A stretch of 64,000 nt of DNA, from assembly GCA_016191165.1 (NCBI GenBank), contig JACPPF010000023.1, forward strand, positions 62,001-126,000, read 5' to 3'. Shown piece by piece: positions 44,316 through 52,524 of this stretch (positions are counted from its first letter, which is position 1; each line of letters opens with the position of its first letter). The notes beneath the pieces are model-generated. The model ran no database searches. It had not been told where the DNA came from and saw only the letters and a program-made list of their open reading frames with translations. This DNA is from Planctomycetota bacterium (GTDB lineage Bacteria > Planctomycetota > Planctomycetia > Gemmatales > Gemmataceae). The position numbers and the translations under genes were made by a program.

Positions 44316-45191
44316 ATGAGGCGAGCCAGGCGTGTCATCTGTTTTTCGTGCTGGTGCGTCGTCGGCGCGCTGACGCTCGCGGGCTGCAATCTTTTCGTCC
44401 CACTCGCGGGCACGAAGACCGCGAAGATCGAACGGCAGCCGATCCCCGGCGCCCCGTGCAAATACTCCGAGCGCATCTCGCAGTTTGTCTTTCTCTCCGA
44501 TTTCAAGATTCGGCCCGACGATGCCATCGTCAAGGATCTGGGTCGCCTCCGGGAGCAAGTCTACCGCGAGCTGCGGCTGCCGCCGGCGGATACGCAAGTA
44601 TTCGTACACATTTTCGCCACGCAGCCGGAATACCAGCGTTTTCTCGACATGCGCCACCCCGAACTGCCGCCCCGGCGCGCCTACTTCATCGCGCAACCGA
44701 CGCGCGGCGGGGAGGATCTGGTCGTCTACACCTACATGAACGAATTGACGCAACGCGACCTGCGTCACGAATTGACCCATGCCATGTTGCACTGTGTCCT
44801 GAAGCGCGTGCCGATCTGGCTCGACGAGGGCCTGGCGGAATACTTCGAGATTCCCGCGGGCCAAAACGGCGTTAACGCCAAGCACCTGGAAGACCTTCGC
44901 CAGCCGGACATTCGTTTCAATCTTCAAAAACTGGAGCGGCTCAGCGAAGTTCAGGACATGACCCCTGAAAAATATCGCGAAGCGTGGGCCTGGGTCCACC
45001 TGATGCTGCGCAGCACGCCGCGCGCCCGGCAGGCCCTGCTCGACTACCTGACCGAATTGCGAATCAATCCCGAACCCGGCGCCTTGCAACCGCGCCTGGC
45101 CAACGCGTTTCTTTCGATCGAAAACGCCATGCAATCGCATCTTGCCGAGCTCAATCGCAAGCTCCCCCGCGGCGCCACCGCCCGGCAATGA
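44316..45191 (+). CDS. Lipoprotein with DUF1570-like HExxH metallopeptidase domain
   Basis: A 291-residue lipoprotein. MRRARRVICFSCWCVVGALT ends in a lipobox LAGC near residue 23. The mature part has LRHELTHAMLHCVLKRVPIWLDEGLAEYFE, the HExxH and Glu of zinc peptidases of the gluzincin type (peptidase MA-like/DUF1570). The start at 44316 is selected because a longer frame runs through an unrelated leader. Substrate unknown. It follows the kinase gene by 126 bases and precedes coaB by 79. Confidence 0.86.
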   Translation: MRRARRVICFSCWCVVGALTLAGCNLFVPLAGTKTAKIERQPIPGAPCKYSERISQFVFLSDFKIRPDDAIVKDLGRLREQVYRELRLPPADTQVFVHIFATQPEYQRFLDMRHPELPPRRAYFIAQPTRGGEDLVVYTYMNELTQRDLRHELTHAMLHCVLKRVPIWLDEGLAEYFEIPAGQNGVNAKHLEDLRQPDIRFNLQKLERLSEVQDMTPEKYREAWAWVHLMLRSTPRARQALLDYLTELRINPEPGALQPRLANAFLSIENAMQSHLAELNRKLPRGATARQ

Positions 45192-45270
45192 TCGCTCGCC
45201 TGGCGGCTTCGCAAGTTGGCCCGCGCGTATAATGGACGTATTCCGATCGAATTCTCGCGGACGACGTTTC

Positions 45271-45993
45271 ATGCGCATCTTCATCACCGCCGGCAATACG
45301 CAGGCCCTCATCGATCGTGTGCGTTGCATTACCAACATTTTCACCGGGCGCACGGGCGCTCGCATCGCCCTGGAAGCGCATCGCCGCGGGCACGACGTGA
45401 CGTTCGCCACCTCGCATCCCGAAACCGTTGACACGGCGGTACGAGATTCGCCGCGTTTCCGCCTGGCCACCTACCGCACGTTCGAGGCGCTCGATGCCGT
45501 GATGGCCGAGCAGATCGGTCGGCAAAAGCAAGACGCCGTCGTTCACTGCGCCGCCGTCAACGATTATCGCACGGCCGGGGTTTTCGCACCGGCGTCAACA
45601 ACGCACTTCGCGGAGGACGGTTCCTGGCAGGACCCCCACCAACAGCCCAGGCTTGTCGATCGCGCTGCCGGCAAGGTGAAGAGCGACGAGCCGGAGTTGT
45701 GGCTGCGCCTGGTGCGGACGCCCAAGCTCGTGGACAGAATTCGTACCGACTGGCGTTTTGGAGGCGTCCTGGTGAAGTTCAAACTTGAAGTTGGCGTCAC
45801 GGAAGACGAGCTAAAACAAATCGCCGAAACCTCGCGCCAGCAGTCACAGGCCGACTGGATCGTCGCCAACACGCTCGACGGCGCGAGCGACTGGGCGCTG
45901 CTCGGCAACGGATTGGAGTATGAGCGCGTGACGCGCGACGCGCTTGCCAGCACCCTGCTCGACGCGCTCGAAAAGGCGGTGCGGCATGGCTAA
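45271..45993 (+). CDS. coaB: Phosphopantothenate-cysteine ligase (separate CoaB)
   Basis: A 240-residue CoaB-type protein joining phosphopantothenate and cysteine. MRIFITAGNTQALIDRVRCITNIFTGRTGARIALEAHRRGHDV parallels the D-x-VR-x-ITN-x-SSG-x-G motif; HCAAVNDYRTAG matches AAV-D; KVKSDEPELWLRLVRTPKLVD matches KIKK-L-L-L-TPDIL; and DWIVANTLDG the ADW-VAN motif. In most bacteria CoaB is the C-terminal half of CoaBC; here it is free-standing and lies first. It overlaps coaC by 8 bases, consistent with a stoichiometric pair. Confidence 0.88.
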   Translation: MRIFITAGNTQALIDRVRCITNIFTGRTGARIALEAHRRGHDVTFATSHPETVDTAVRDSPRFRLATYRTFEALDAVMAEQIGRQKQDAVVHCAAVNDYRTAGVFAPASTTHFAEDGSWQDPHQQPRLVDRAAGKVKSDEPELWLRLVRTPKLVDRIRTDWRFGGVLVKFKLEVGVTEDELKQIAETSRQQSQADWIVANTLDGASDWALLGNGLEYERVTRDALASTLLDALEKAVRHG

Positions 45994-46573
45994 GGTCTTG
46001 TTGGGCGTCACCGGCTCCGTGGCGGCGATCTACACGCAGGACCTCTTCGCCGATCTGCGCCAGGCCGGACATGACGTGAAGATCGTCGCGACCAGATCGG
46101 CTCTTTATTTCTTCGATCCTTTGGCCGTCGAGCCGACGCCGGAGGGCGAACGCAATCGCGACGTGGTCGTCCTGGACGAGGATGAATGGCCCGGCCATCG
46201 CTACCAGCGCGGCGACCCGGTCATGCACATCGAGCTGCGCCGCTGGGCCGACGTTCTGTTAATCGCGCCGTGTGACGCCAATACGCTGGCGAAACTCGCC
46301 CTCGGGATATCCGACAATTGCCTGACGTGCATCTATCGCGCCTGGGACCGCACCCGGCCAGTCATCCTCGCCCCGGCCATGAATACGCTCATGTGGGAAC
46401 ATCCCGCCACGGAGCGACACCTCACTCAGCTCACCGCCGACCTGCGTTCCGCGCTGCACGTCATCGCGCCGATCACCAAGAAGCTGGCGTGCGAGGATGT
46501 CGGCGTCGGCGCCATGGCGGAACGCGCCGAAATTGCTTTCCGTTTGAGTATGGTTTTGCCCCCGCCAGATTGA
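45986..46573 (+). CDS. coaC: Phosphopantothenoylcysteine decarboxylase (separate CoaC)
   Basis: A 195-residue HFCD flavoprotein producing 4'-phosphopantetheine. VLLGVTGSVAAIYTQDLFADLRQAGHDVKIVATRSAL binds FMN, the catalytic His is in MHIELRRWADVLLIAPCDANTLAKLALGISDNC, and PAMNTLMWEHPATERHL plus LACEDVGVGAMAE give the substrate clamp and Cys. Start 45986 (MAKVLLGV) overlaps the coaB stop. Order is reversed relative to the CoaBC fusion (CoaC normally N-terminal). Confidence 0.93.
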   Translation: MAKVLLGVTGSVAAIYTQDLFADLRQAGHDVKIVATRSALYFFDPLAVEPTPEGERNRDVVVLDEDEWPGHRYQRGDPVMHIELRRWADVLLIAPCDANTLAKLALGISDNCLTCIYRAWDRTRPVILAPAMNTLMWEHPATERHLTQLTADLRSALHVIAPITKKLACEDVGVGAMAERAEIAFRLSMVLPPPD

Positions 46574-46720
46574 TTAGACGTTCATCACCGCTGACGATTT
46601 TGTGGCCACGGCCTGACGCGATTCACGCCATCCCCCATCGTTTCACCACTTTTCTTTGTTGGCACGGTCTTTGCAAATGTTCGGCCGGCCCCCCCACCAA
46701 AACCCTTTTTCGAGGACGTT

Positions 46721-47734
46721 ATGCGACGACAAGGCTTCACCCTGATCGAACTACTCGTGGTGATCGCGATCATCGCCATCTTGATCGGCCTGCTGGTGCC
46801 GGCAGTGCAGAAGGTGCGTGAAGCCGCTAACCGGAGTTATTGCCAAAACAATCTACGCCAGATCGGCCTGGCGCTGCATAATTTCGAGTCAGCCAACAAG
46901 GCCTTCCCCGTCAGCATGAATGCACCCGTCGGCACCTCGTTTGGCACGAATAACGGTTCGTGGTCGGTACACGGACGCATCCTGCACTACATCGAACAGG
47001 GCAACGCCGGGCTGCGGGTCAACCTGGAATCCCCGTGGGATTTCCAGCTCGCCAGCGGCGTCCCGCAAACCCGGATTCCCGTCTTCCGCTGCCCCACCGA
47101 CGGCAACGACCTGGCACGCGTCGATGCCACCGGGCAGCCGTTTGTCTATCCCCACACCTACGGCTTCAACTTCGGAACCTGGTTTATCTACGATCCCACC
47201 ACGGGCCGCGGCGGCGATGGCATGTTCCTGCCCAACGTGGGTATTCGATCCGTGCGGGTCGTGGATGGTTTGAGCAACACGCTTGGCGCCACCGAGGTCA
47301 AGTCGTTCACGCCCTACGTTCGCAATACGGCCAATCCCGGTCCAAGCCCGCCGACCTCACCCGCCCAGGTCGCTGCCCTGGCGGCGAACGGGCAGAGAAA
47401 GCTCGGCCCGAACCTCAACGACAACACCGGCCACACCGAATGGCCTGATGGCCGGGTCCACCACAGCGGCTTCACAACCGTGTTCACGCCGAACACGTTT
47501 GTGCCATTCGTCTACAATGGACAGACCTATGACATCGACTACAACTCCCGGCAAGAAGGCAACAGCGCCACGGATCCGACCTACGCCGCCATTACGGCGC
47601 GCAGCTACCATACCGGCCTGGTGAACTGTCTGCTCATGGATGGGTCCGTTCGGCCCGTCAACGACAACATCAACCCTGCCACCTGGCGCGCGCTCGGGAC
47701 GCGGGCAGGCAATGAGGTAATCGGCGACTATTGA
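46721..47734 (+). CDS. DUF1559 prepilin-like protein, second copy
   Basis: A 337-residue protein with prepilin start [43 protein letters not shown] and the DUF1559 C-terminal motif [28 protein letters not shown] precedes the ATG by about 6 bases. It is paralogous to the protein at 35327 but the central part differs. No lipoprotein partner is seen downstream. Confidence 0.93.
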   Translation: MRRQGFTLIELLVVIAIIAILIGLLVPAVQKVREAANRSYCQNNLRQIGLALHNFESANKAFPVSMNAPVGTSFGTNNGSWSVHGRILHYIEQGNAGLRVNLESPWDFQLASGVPQTRIPVFRCPTDGNDLARVDATGQPFVYPHTYGFNFGTWFIYDPTTGRGGDGMFLPNVGIRSVRVVDGLSNTLGATEVKSFTPYVRNTANPGPSPPTSPAQVAALAANGQRKLGPNLNDNTGHTEWPDGRVHHSGFTTVFTPNTFVPFVYNGQTYDIDYNSRQEGNSATDPTYAAITARSYHTGLVNCLLMDGSVRPVNDNINPATWRALGTRAGNEVIGDY

Positions 47735-47902
47735 CATCCATGACGCAGCAGGAGTCTGCCCAGTGCATGGGCAACGTATACGGGACGGAAAAGCCAACCG
47801 AAACGCACCCGTTGGCATTGGAGCTGAATTCTTCGACCATCCGGCGTGTCCGGCGATACAATGGAATGACGCCCGGTTTCCATTTTCACGCCGAGAAACT
47901 CC

Positions 47903-48907
47903 ATGGACTTGAACGACTTCGGAACCGAGGCCGCCGACGCCCGCAACAACGGCGAGCAGCGCAACTATTATCGCCCGCCCAACTACTATCCCGCGGAAGG
48001 CAGCAATGGCCCCGTCCAGTGGAAGGTGGTGCAGGGCGGCGTCTTTGAAATCTGCGGCGCCACGTCGCTGCGGCTCCCGCCCGGCGCCTACGGCTGCACG
48101 CTAAATCAATACGGCGACGTGCAACTGATGACCCGCGATCTGCAAGTCGATGACCTGATCGACTTCGCCGACAGCCTGCCCGCCAAGATTCTCCATGAAA
48201 TTGAGAATTTCTGGGACCTCGGCGAAAATTTCCAAAAGCATGGCTACCTGCATCGCCGCGGCTATCTGCTCTACGGCCCGCAGGGCTCGGGCAAGAGTTC
48301 GGTCGTGCATCAAGTGGTGCATCGCATCGTCAAGGCGGGGCATGTGGCGGTCTTCTGCGAGCACCCCGGATTCCTCACCCGCGCCATGGAAGTCTTCCGC
48401 CGCATCGAGCCGGATCGGCCGGTGGTCTGCCTGTTCGAGGATATCGACGCCATCATCGAAATCCACGGTGATAGCGAATTGTTGCAATGGCTGGACGGTT
48501 CGCACCAGATCAACAAGGTCATCAACATCGCGACGACCAACTACCCCGAACGTCTGGATCGCCGAATTGTCTCTCGCCCCCGTCGCTTTGATCGCATCAT
48601 CAAGATCGAAGCGCCAACGTCGGCAATTCGCGAGGCCTATTTCCGTAGAAAACTGCCCGACCTGACGGTCAACGGCCAGCTCACGCGCTGGGTGGATTTG
48701 ACCGAGGGCCTGTCGTTCGCGGCCCTGGCCGAGCTGGTCATCAGCGTCGCGTGCCTGGGGAACAACCTCGAAGAAACCGTGACGCTCCTGCGCGGCCTGG
48801 ACGATCAGCAACCCAGCAGCCGGGAATTCGACCGTCCAGGCCAGATGGGTTTCGGCACCGCCCGGGCCGGGCATTCACGGCGGCGCGATGAGGAGATCCC
48901 GTTTTGA
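47903..48907 (+). CDS. BCS1-like AAA ATPase
   Basis: A 334-residue cytoplasmic AAA protein. About 120 N-terminal residues (YRPPNYYPAEGSNGP... KILHEIENFWDLGENFQKHGYLHRRG) precede Walker A GPQGSGKSS near residue 136, Walker B VVCLFEDIDAI near 177, sensor 1 ATTNYP and the arginine region SRPRRFDRII. The layout resembles bacterial BCS1/FtsH-like AAA proteins (family with RPRRFD motif). No membrane span is predicted. Function unknown. It is followed, convergently, by the DUF4058 gene. Confidence 0.87.
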   Translation: MDLNDFGTEAADARNNGEQRNYYRPPNYYPAEGSNGPVQWKVVQGGVFEICGATSLRLPPGAYGCTLNQYGDVQLMTRDLQVDDLIDFADSLPAKILHEIENFWDLGENFQKHGYLHRRGYLLYGPQGSGKSSVVHQVVHRIVKAGHVAVFCEHPGFLTRAMEVFRRIEPDRPVVCLFEDIDAIIEIHGDSELLQWLDGSHQINKVINIATTNYPERLDRRIVSRPRRFDRIIKIEAPTSAIREAYFRRKLPDLTVNGQLTRWVDLTEGLSFAALAELVISVACLGNNLEETVTLLRGLDDQQPSSREFDRPGQMGFGTARAGHSRRRDEEIPF

Positions 48908-48942
48908 CCCGGCGGCGCCTCCGTTGGATTGGCGCCACCCGA

Positions 48943-49677
48943 TCAACTGAGCTTTTCGGGGTGAGGCGCAATCACCTGCTGCCAACGCCGTGGGACCGTA
49001 TCCCAGGCCGCCAGATAGGTGGCTTCCAGTGGCACTTCGATGTACATGCCAGGGAACAGGTAAACGGGCATGTCCACCAGGGCGTCCCCCACGGCCAGCG
49101 GCTCCAGATAGGCGCGCACGCGGTCGTCACATTCATAAGAAATCAGGCTCAGGGGCGCATCCGTGGGCAACCGCAAAGGATCATCCTGGAGGTCCTCAAA
49201 AATCGCGGCATGGAGGCCAAAAGGAGCCTGCTTGCCTACAGGAAATGGATCGACGATCAAGAGATTGACCTTGTGCTGTAGCAACTCCCGGGCCTTGTTC
49301 ACGAAGGAGCGAAACCCGGACACCGAATTCTTGTTTCCCGGCGATATGATCTCGATCATCGCCACGATTCGGTCGCCGCTTACGTGACGGATGACGACCG
49401 ATTTCTTTTTTCCCAGGTAAAAATCCGTCGGCGTTTCCTGAAACATCTTGGTTTTCGGCCGTGCCAGCGTCGCGACGTTTCCAGGCGCGACGTCGTCGGC
49501 ATGGCCAAATTGCAAAGCGAGCACGTCCGGCCCGAAACCAGCTGCCTGCTGTTCCGGTAACGAGTAATAGTCCGACGGAAGGCGGCGCAACATCGCGCGA
49601 TGGATTTCCGAAATCCATTCGTGGTGAAAGGCATGGTAGATCCCCGCATCAACGCAAGTCCAATCGTGCATTGGCAT
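48943..49677 (-). CDS. DUF4058 protein
   Basis: A 244-residue protein opening MPMHDWTCVDAGIYHAFHHEWISEIHRAMLRRLPSDYYSLPEQQA, a DUF4058 hallmark, followed by a nuclease-like central region (VAMIEIISPGNK, NLLIVDPFP) and LYLFPGMYIEVPLEATY. Its PD-(D/E)xK-like features hint at Cas4/restriction-endonuclease-type fold, unproven. The family is widespread in cyanobacteria and planctomycetes. It stands alone between convergent and divergent neighbours. Confidence 0.85.
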   Translation of the reverse strand: MPMHDWTCVDAGIYHAFHHEWISEIHRAMLRRLPSDYYSLPEQQAAGFGPDVLALQFGHADDVAPGNVATLARPKTKMFQETPTDFYLGKKKSVVIRHVSGDRIVAMIEIISPGNKNSVSGFRSFVNKARELLQHKVNLLIVDPFPVGKQAPFGLHAAIFEDLQDDPLRLPTDAPLSLISYECDDRVRAYLEPLAVGDALVDMPVYLFPGMYIEVPLEATYLAAWDTVPRRWQQVIAPHPEKLS

Positions 49678-49829
49678 GGTCTTTTCTCCTCAAACAAGTC
49701 CATGCCATTCTATCACGCAAGGCGCCGGCGGCAGATGATCCGTCAAACGTTCTTCCTGTCGCGTGCGTTTTTTCGCGAACACCCAATTTTCTACAATGAC
49801 TCTGCTTTCAAGCCGAGGGAGACGACCCG

Positions 49830-50297
49830 ATGCCCACTGGCAAATACACCTACGACTATCCCCGCCCCGCCGTGACGGTGGACATCGTCATCGTCACGCG
49901 CGAGTCGAAGCGACGCGTGTTGCTGGTTCGCCGCAAGCACGAGCCGTTCAGGGGCATGTGGGCAACTCCGGGCGGGTTCATCGAAATGAACGAATCGCTC
50001 GACGATGCCGCCCGACGCGAACTTTTCGAAGAGACCGGAGTCCGCCTGAAAAAGTTGGTCCAGCTCCAGACTTTTGGCGATCCGCACCGCGACCCGCGCG
50101 GGCGCAATATCGCGGTTGCTTACCTCGCGATCGTCAACGCAGGCGAACTGACACCACGCGCCGGCGACGATGCGGCCGAGGTCGCCTGGTTTTCGCTGGC
50201 CCGGCCCCCGAAGCTGGCGTTCGATCATGCCGAGATTCTCGCGGCCGCCCGGGCGTATTTGCGAAGGAAAAAGGAAAAAGGAAAAAGGAAAAAGTGA
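49830..50297 (+). CDS. NUDIX hydrolase, coupled to folK
   Basis: A 155-residue NUDIX protein. Nudix box GGFIEMNESLDDAARRELFEETGV (G-x5-E-x7-REUxEExGU) near residues 49-72; YPRPAVTVDIVI and LQTFGDPHRDPRGR are typical of ADP-ribose/nucleoside-triphosphate members. Since its stop overlaps the folK-SDR ATG, dihydroneopterin triphosphate hydrolysis (FolQ role) is a fair hypothesis. The C-terminus KEKGKRKK is made by a 7-bp tandem repeat and may be variable. Confidence 0.9.
   Translation: MPTGKYTYDYPRPAVTVDIVIVTRESKRRVLLVRRKHEPFRGMWATPGGFIEMNESLDDAARRELFEETGVRLKKLVQLQTFGDPHRDPRGRNIAVAYLAIVNAGELTPRAGDDAAEVAWFSLARPPKLAFDHAEILAAARAYLRRKKEKGKRKK
50266..50293. repeat. Four tandem copies of a 7-bp repeat at the NUDIX-folK junction
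   Basis: GGAAAAA x4 directly before the overlapping stop/start. Because 7 is not divisible by 3, slippage changes the NUDIX C-terminal frame and could shift or abolish stop-start coupling; the last copy also supplies the G/A-rich Shine-Dalgarno for folK. Confidence 0.8.
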
Positions 50298-51541
50298 TGC
50301 AGCCCGTGCTCGTCGATGCGTATGTGGCCCTGGGGAGCAACCTCGGCGATCGCAGGGGCCTCCTCGACGCTGCGCTCCAGCGTTTGCGCTTGCAGCCCGG
50401 CGTTGACGTAATAAGTGTTTCATCGTATTACGAAACGGAACCCGTGGGCGGACCCGCCAAGCAGGGAGATTACCTGAACGCCGCGGCTCATCTCCGCACG
50501 ACCCTTTCCGCGTTTGAATTGCTTCGGGTCCTGCAAGCCATCGAAAGCCAGCTTGGCCGGGTACGCGCGGAGCGGTTTGGACCGCGCACCATCGACCTGG
50601 ACTTGCTGCTGTTTGGCCTCGCGATTGTGCAAGCCGACGAATTGACGGTGCCGCACCCGCGCATGCAGGAGCGCCTATTCGTCCTGGAGCCGCTGGCGGA
50701 GATCGCGCCGCTGGCGGTACACCCGATCTTGCGGAGCACCGTGGCTGATCTTGACAAACGTCTGCGCGAGGCGCAAGGCCTGACGCAATTTCACCGCGAA
50801 CTGCTCGGCCAGAACGCGGTCGTCGTTGGCTCGACGCGCGGCATCGGCCGGGCGATTGCCCTCGCCCTCGCGGACGCCGGCGCCAACCTGCTCGTCCACG
50901 GTCGGCGCGCGACCGACACCGTCGCCGCCGAGTGCCGAGCCAAGGGCGTGCAGATTCATGCGGGGCTTGCCGATCTGAACGACGATGACGCCTGCACGCG
51001 GCTCATCACGCAAGCGTGGCAGGCATTCCCATCCGTTGATATTTGGATTCAAAGCGCTGGCGCCGATACCTTGACGGGCGATGCCGCGACATGGCCTTTC
51101 GAACGAAAGTTACAGGAGTTGTGGGGGGTCGATGTCCGCGCGGCCATGCTGATGACGCGCGCGGTCGGCGCGCGCATGAAGCAACAGGGGCACGGGGTCA
51201 TCGTGACGATGGGTTGGGATCAGGCCGAGACGGGGATGGAGGGCGACAGCGGCCAGCTCTTCGCCGCGACCAAGGGAGCGATGATGGCGTATACCAAAAG
51301 CCTGGCCCTCAACCTGGCGCCGGAGGTGCGCGTCAACTGCCTCGCGCCGGGGTGGATTCGCACGGCCTGGGGCGAACAGGCGTCGGCCGCCTGGCAGGCC
51401 AGGGTCCGCGCGGAGACCCCGCTCCAGCGCTGGGGAACTCCCGAGGACGTTGCCGCTGCCGCCTGCTGGCTGGTTTCGCCCGCGGCCAGGTTCATCACGG
51501 GCCAGATCATTCGCGTCAACGGCGGCGCCGTGCGCGGTTAG
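50297..51541 (+). CDS. folK: FolK-SDR fusion: HPPK plus short-chain dehydrogenase-like domain
   Basis: A 414-residue fusion. Residues 1-165 are hydroxymethyldihydropterin pyrophosphokinase: VALGSNLGDRRGLLDAAL, YYETEPVGGPAKQGDYLNAA, QLGRVRAERFGPRTIDLDLLLFG and TVPHPRMQERLFVLEPLAEIAP. Residues about 172-414 are an SDR: VVVGSTRGIGRAIALALADAGANLLVHGRR (cofactor loop), IWIQSAGAD (NAG equivalent), LAPGWIRTAWGEQ and RFITGQIIRVNGG. The YxxxK active site reads F322-A-A-T-K326, so the catalytic Tyr is Phe; the usual Ser region is VTMGWDQ. The fold resembles FolM/pteridine reductases. It overlaps NUDIX by one base (TGATG) and is followed by repeat copy B. Confidence 0.9.
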   Translation: MQPVLVDAYVALGSNLGDRRGLLDAALQRLRLQPGVDVISVSSYYETEPVGGPAKQGDYLNAAAHLRTTLSAFELLRVLQAIESQLGRVRAERFGPRTIDLDLLLFGLAIVQADELTVPHPRMQERLFVLEPLAEIAPLAVHPILRSTVADLDKRLREAQGLTQFHRELLGQNAVVVGSTRGIGRAIALALADAGANLLVHGRRATDTVAAECRAKGVQIHAGLADLNDDDACTRLITQAWQAFPSVDIWIQSAGADTLTGDAATWPFERKLQELWGVDVRAAMLMTRAVGARMKQQGHGVIVTMGWDQAETGMEGDSGQLFAATKGAMMAYTKSLALNLAPEVRVNCLAPGWIRTAWGEQASAAWQARVRAETPLQRWGTPEDVAAAACWLVSPAARFITGQIIRVNGGAVRG

Positions 51542-51545
51542 CCCC

Positions 51546-51666
51546 AATACCGGTCGTCGAAGAGCACTTAACCAGCCCCACGCGCAAGCGTGGGGGTTTG
51601 GACAGCATCCCAATACCCCCCAGCTTGCGCTGGGGGCTGGTCAAGTGCTCTTCGACGAACGGTATT
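51546..51666. repeat. 121-bp inverted-repeat element, copy B
   Basis: Ends AATACCGGTCGTCGAAGAGC and its near-complement; inner arms CCAGCCCC/GGGGCTGG and sub-hairpins around CGCGCAAGCGTG and CAGCTTGCGCTG. Arms match almost fully (about 1-2 mismatches in the outer 34). It lies 4 bases after the folK-SDR stop and before the convergent methyltransferase. Same length and placement as copy A at 6770. Confidence 0.87.
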
Positions 51667-51722
51667 GCGGTGAGTACGGCGTACGCGCCATGTGTTGACA
51701 GCTCGATCCCGTGGGCGACCAG

Positions 51723-52487
51723 CTAGGCGGCCTTGGCAAAGAAAAACCAATCCCAGGGCGGCTCGTGTTCGCCCAGTTCCTTCCCGAAGGCGAATTGCTT
51801 CCACGAGAGATGCACCTTCTTGAGCCGCTTTAGCACGAAACCAGCGCGGCGAAAACGATGGGCGACCTCGAAAGGCTGCCAAAAGTGTTGTTCCAGGCCG
51901 CGAAAGCGAAATTGACCGAAGGCGAAATCGTAGCTGTCGTGTTCGCAATGATGGCTCGCGTTCTTGCGAGCGAACTCGATCGGCTGGCCCGACCCGAGCG
52001 CACGATCCACGAGCAACATCGTGTAGTAGTGGACCGCGTCGATGGCGGGGACGATGCCCAGGAACACACCCTCCGGTTTCAGGATGCGTTTGATCTCGCG
52101 CAGCGCGGATTCAAGCTCCGCTGGATTGGGCAGCACCAGGCTGTTGACGGCGACGGCAACGTCAACCGGTTCCGGCACCGCGCGCAGGTCGAGAAAGCTC
52201 GCCTGGTGCAACTTCACGTTGGCATGGTTGCCGACTCGCTCACCCGCGCGTTCGAGCATTCCCGCGGCAAAATCGATTGCATGGACGGTCTTGAAACGCC
52301 GGGCCAGGAAGGGCAGGAGCGGACCGATGCCACAGCCAAGATCGGCGACGACGCCCGTGTCGGGATTGCGCAGACGATGCAAGGTTTTTTTCAGCGGGTT
52401 ATTGCGCACATCCTTGCGATAGGGGTCCACGAATTCGCGTTCGTAGTAGCGGGCGGCCTTGCTCCAGAAGTGGTCTTGGGGTTGCAT
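51723..52487 (-). CDS. Class I SAM-dependent methyltransferase
   Basis: A 254-residue methyltransferase. Motif I is VVADLGCGIGPLLPFLA, motif II VHAIDFAAGMLERA, motif IV DVAVAVNSLVLPN and LREIKRILKPEGVFLGIVPA the post-motif, all in Rossmann order. Start 52487 (MQPQDHFW) preferred to 52532. Substrate unknown. 37 bases downstream of fahA on the same strand. Confidence 0.9.
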   Translation of the reverse strand: MQPQDHFWSKAARYYEREFVDPYRKDVRNNPLKKTLHRLRNPDTGVVADLGCGIGPLLPFLARRFKTVHAIDFAAGMLERAGERVGNHANVKLHQASFLDLRAVPEPVDVAVAVNSLVLPNPAELESALREIKRILKPEGVFLGIVPAIDAVHYYTMLLVDRALGSGQPIEFARKNASHHCEHDSYDFAFGQFRFRGLEQHFWQPFEVAHRFRRAGFVLKRLKKVHLSWKQFAFGKELGEHEPPWDWFFFAKAA

Positions 52488-52524
52488 GGTGTGTTGGGAA
52501 TACCCGCGGGCCAGAGGCCTGCGG

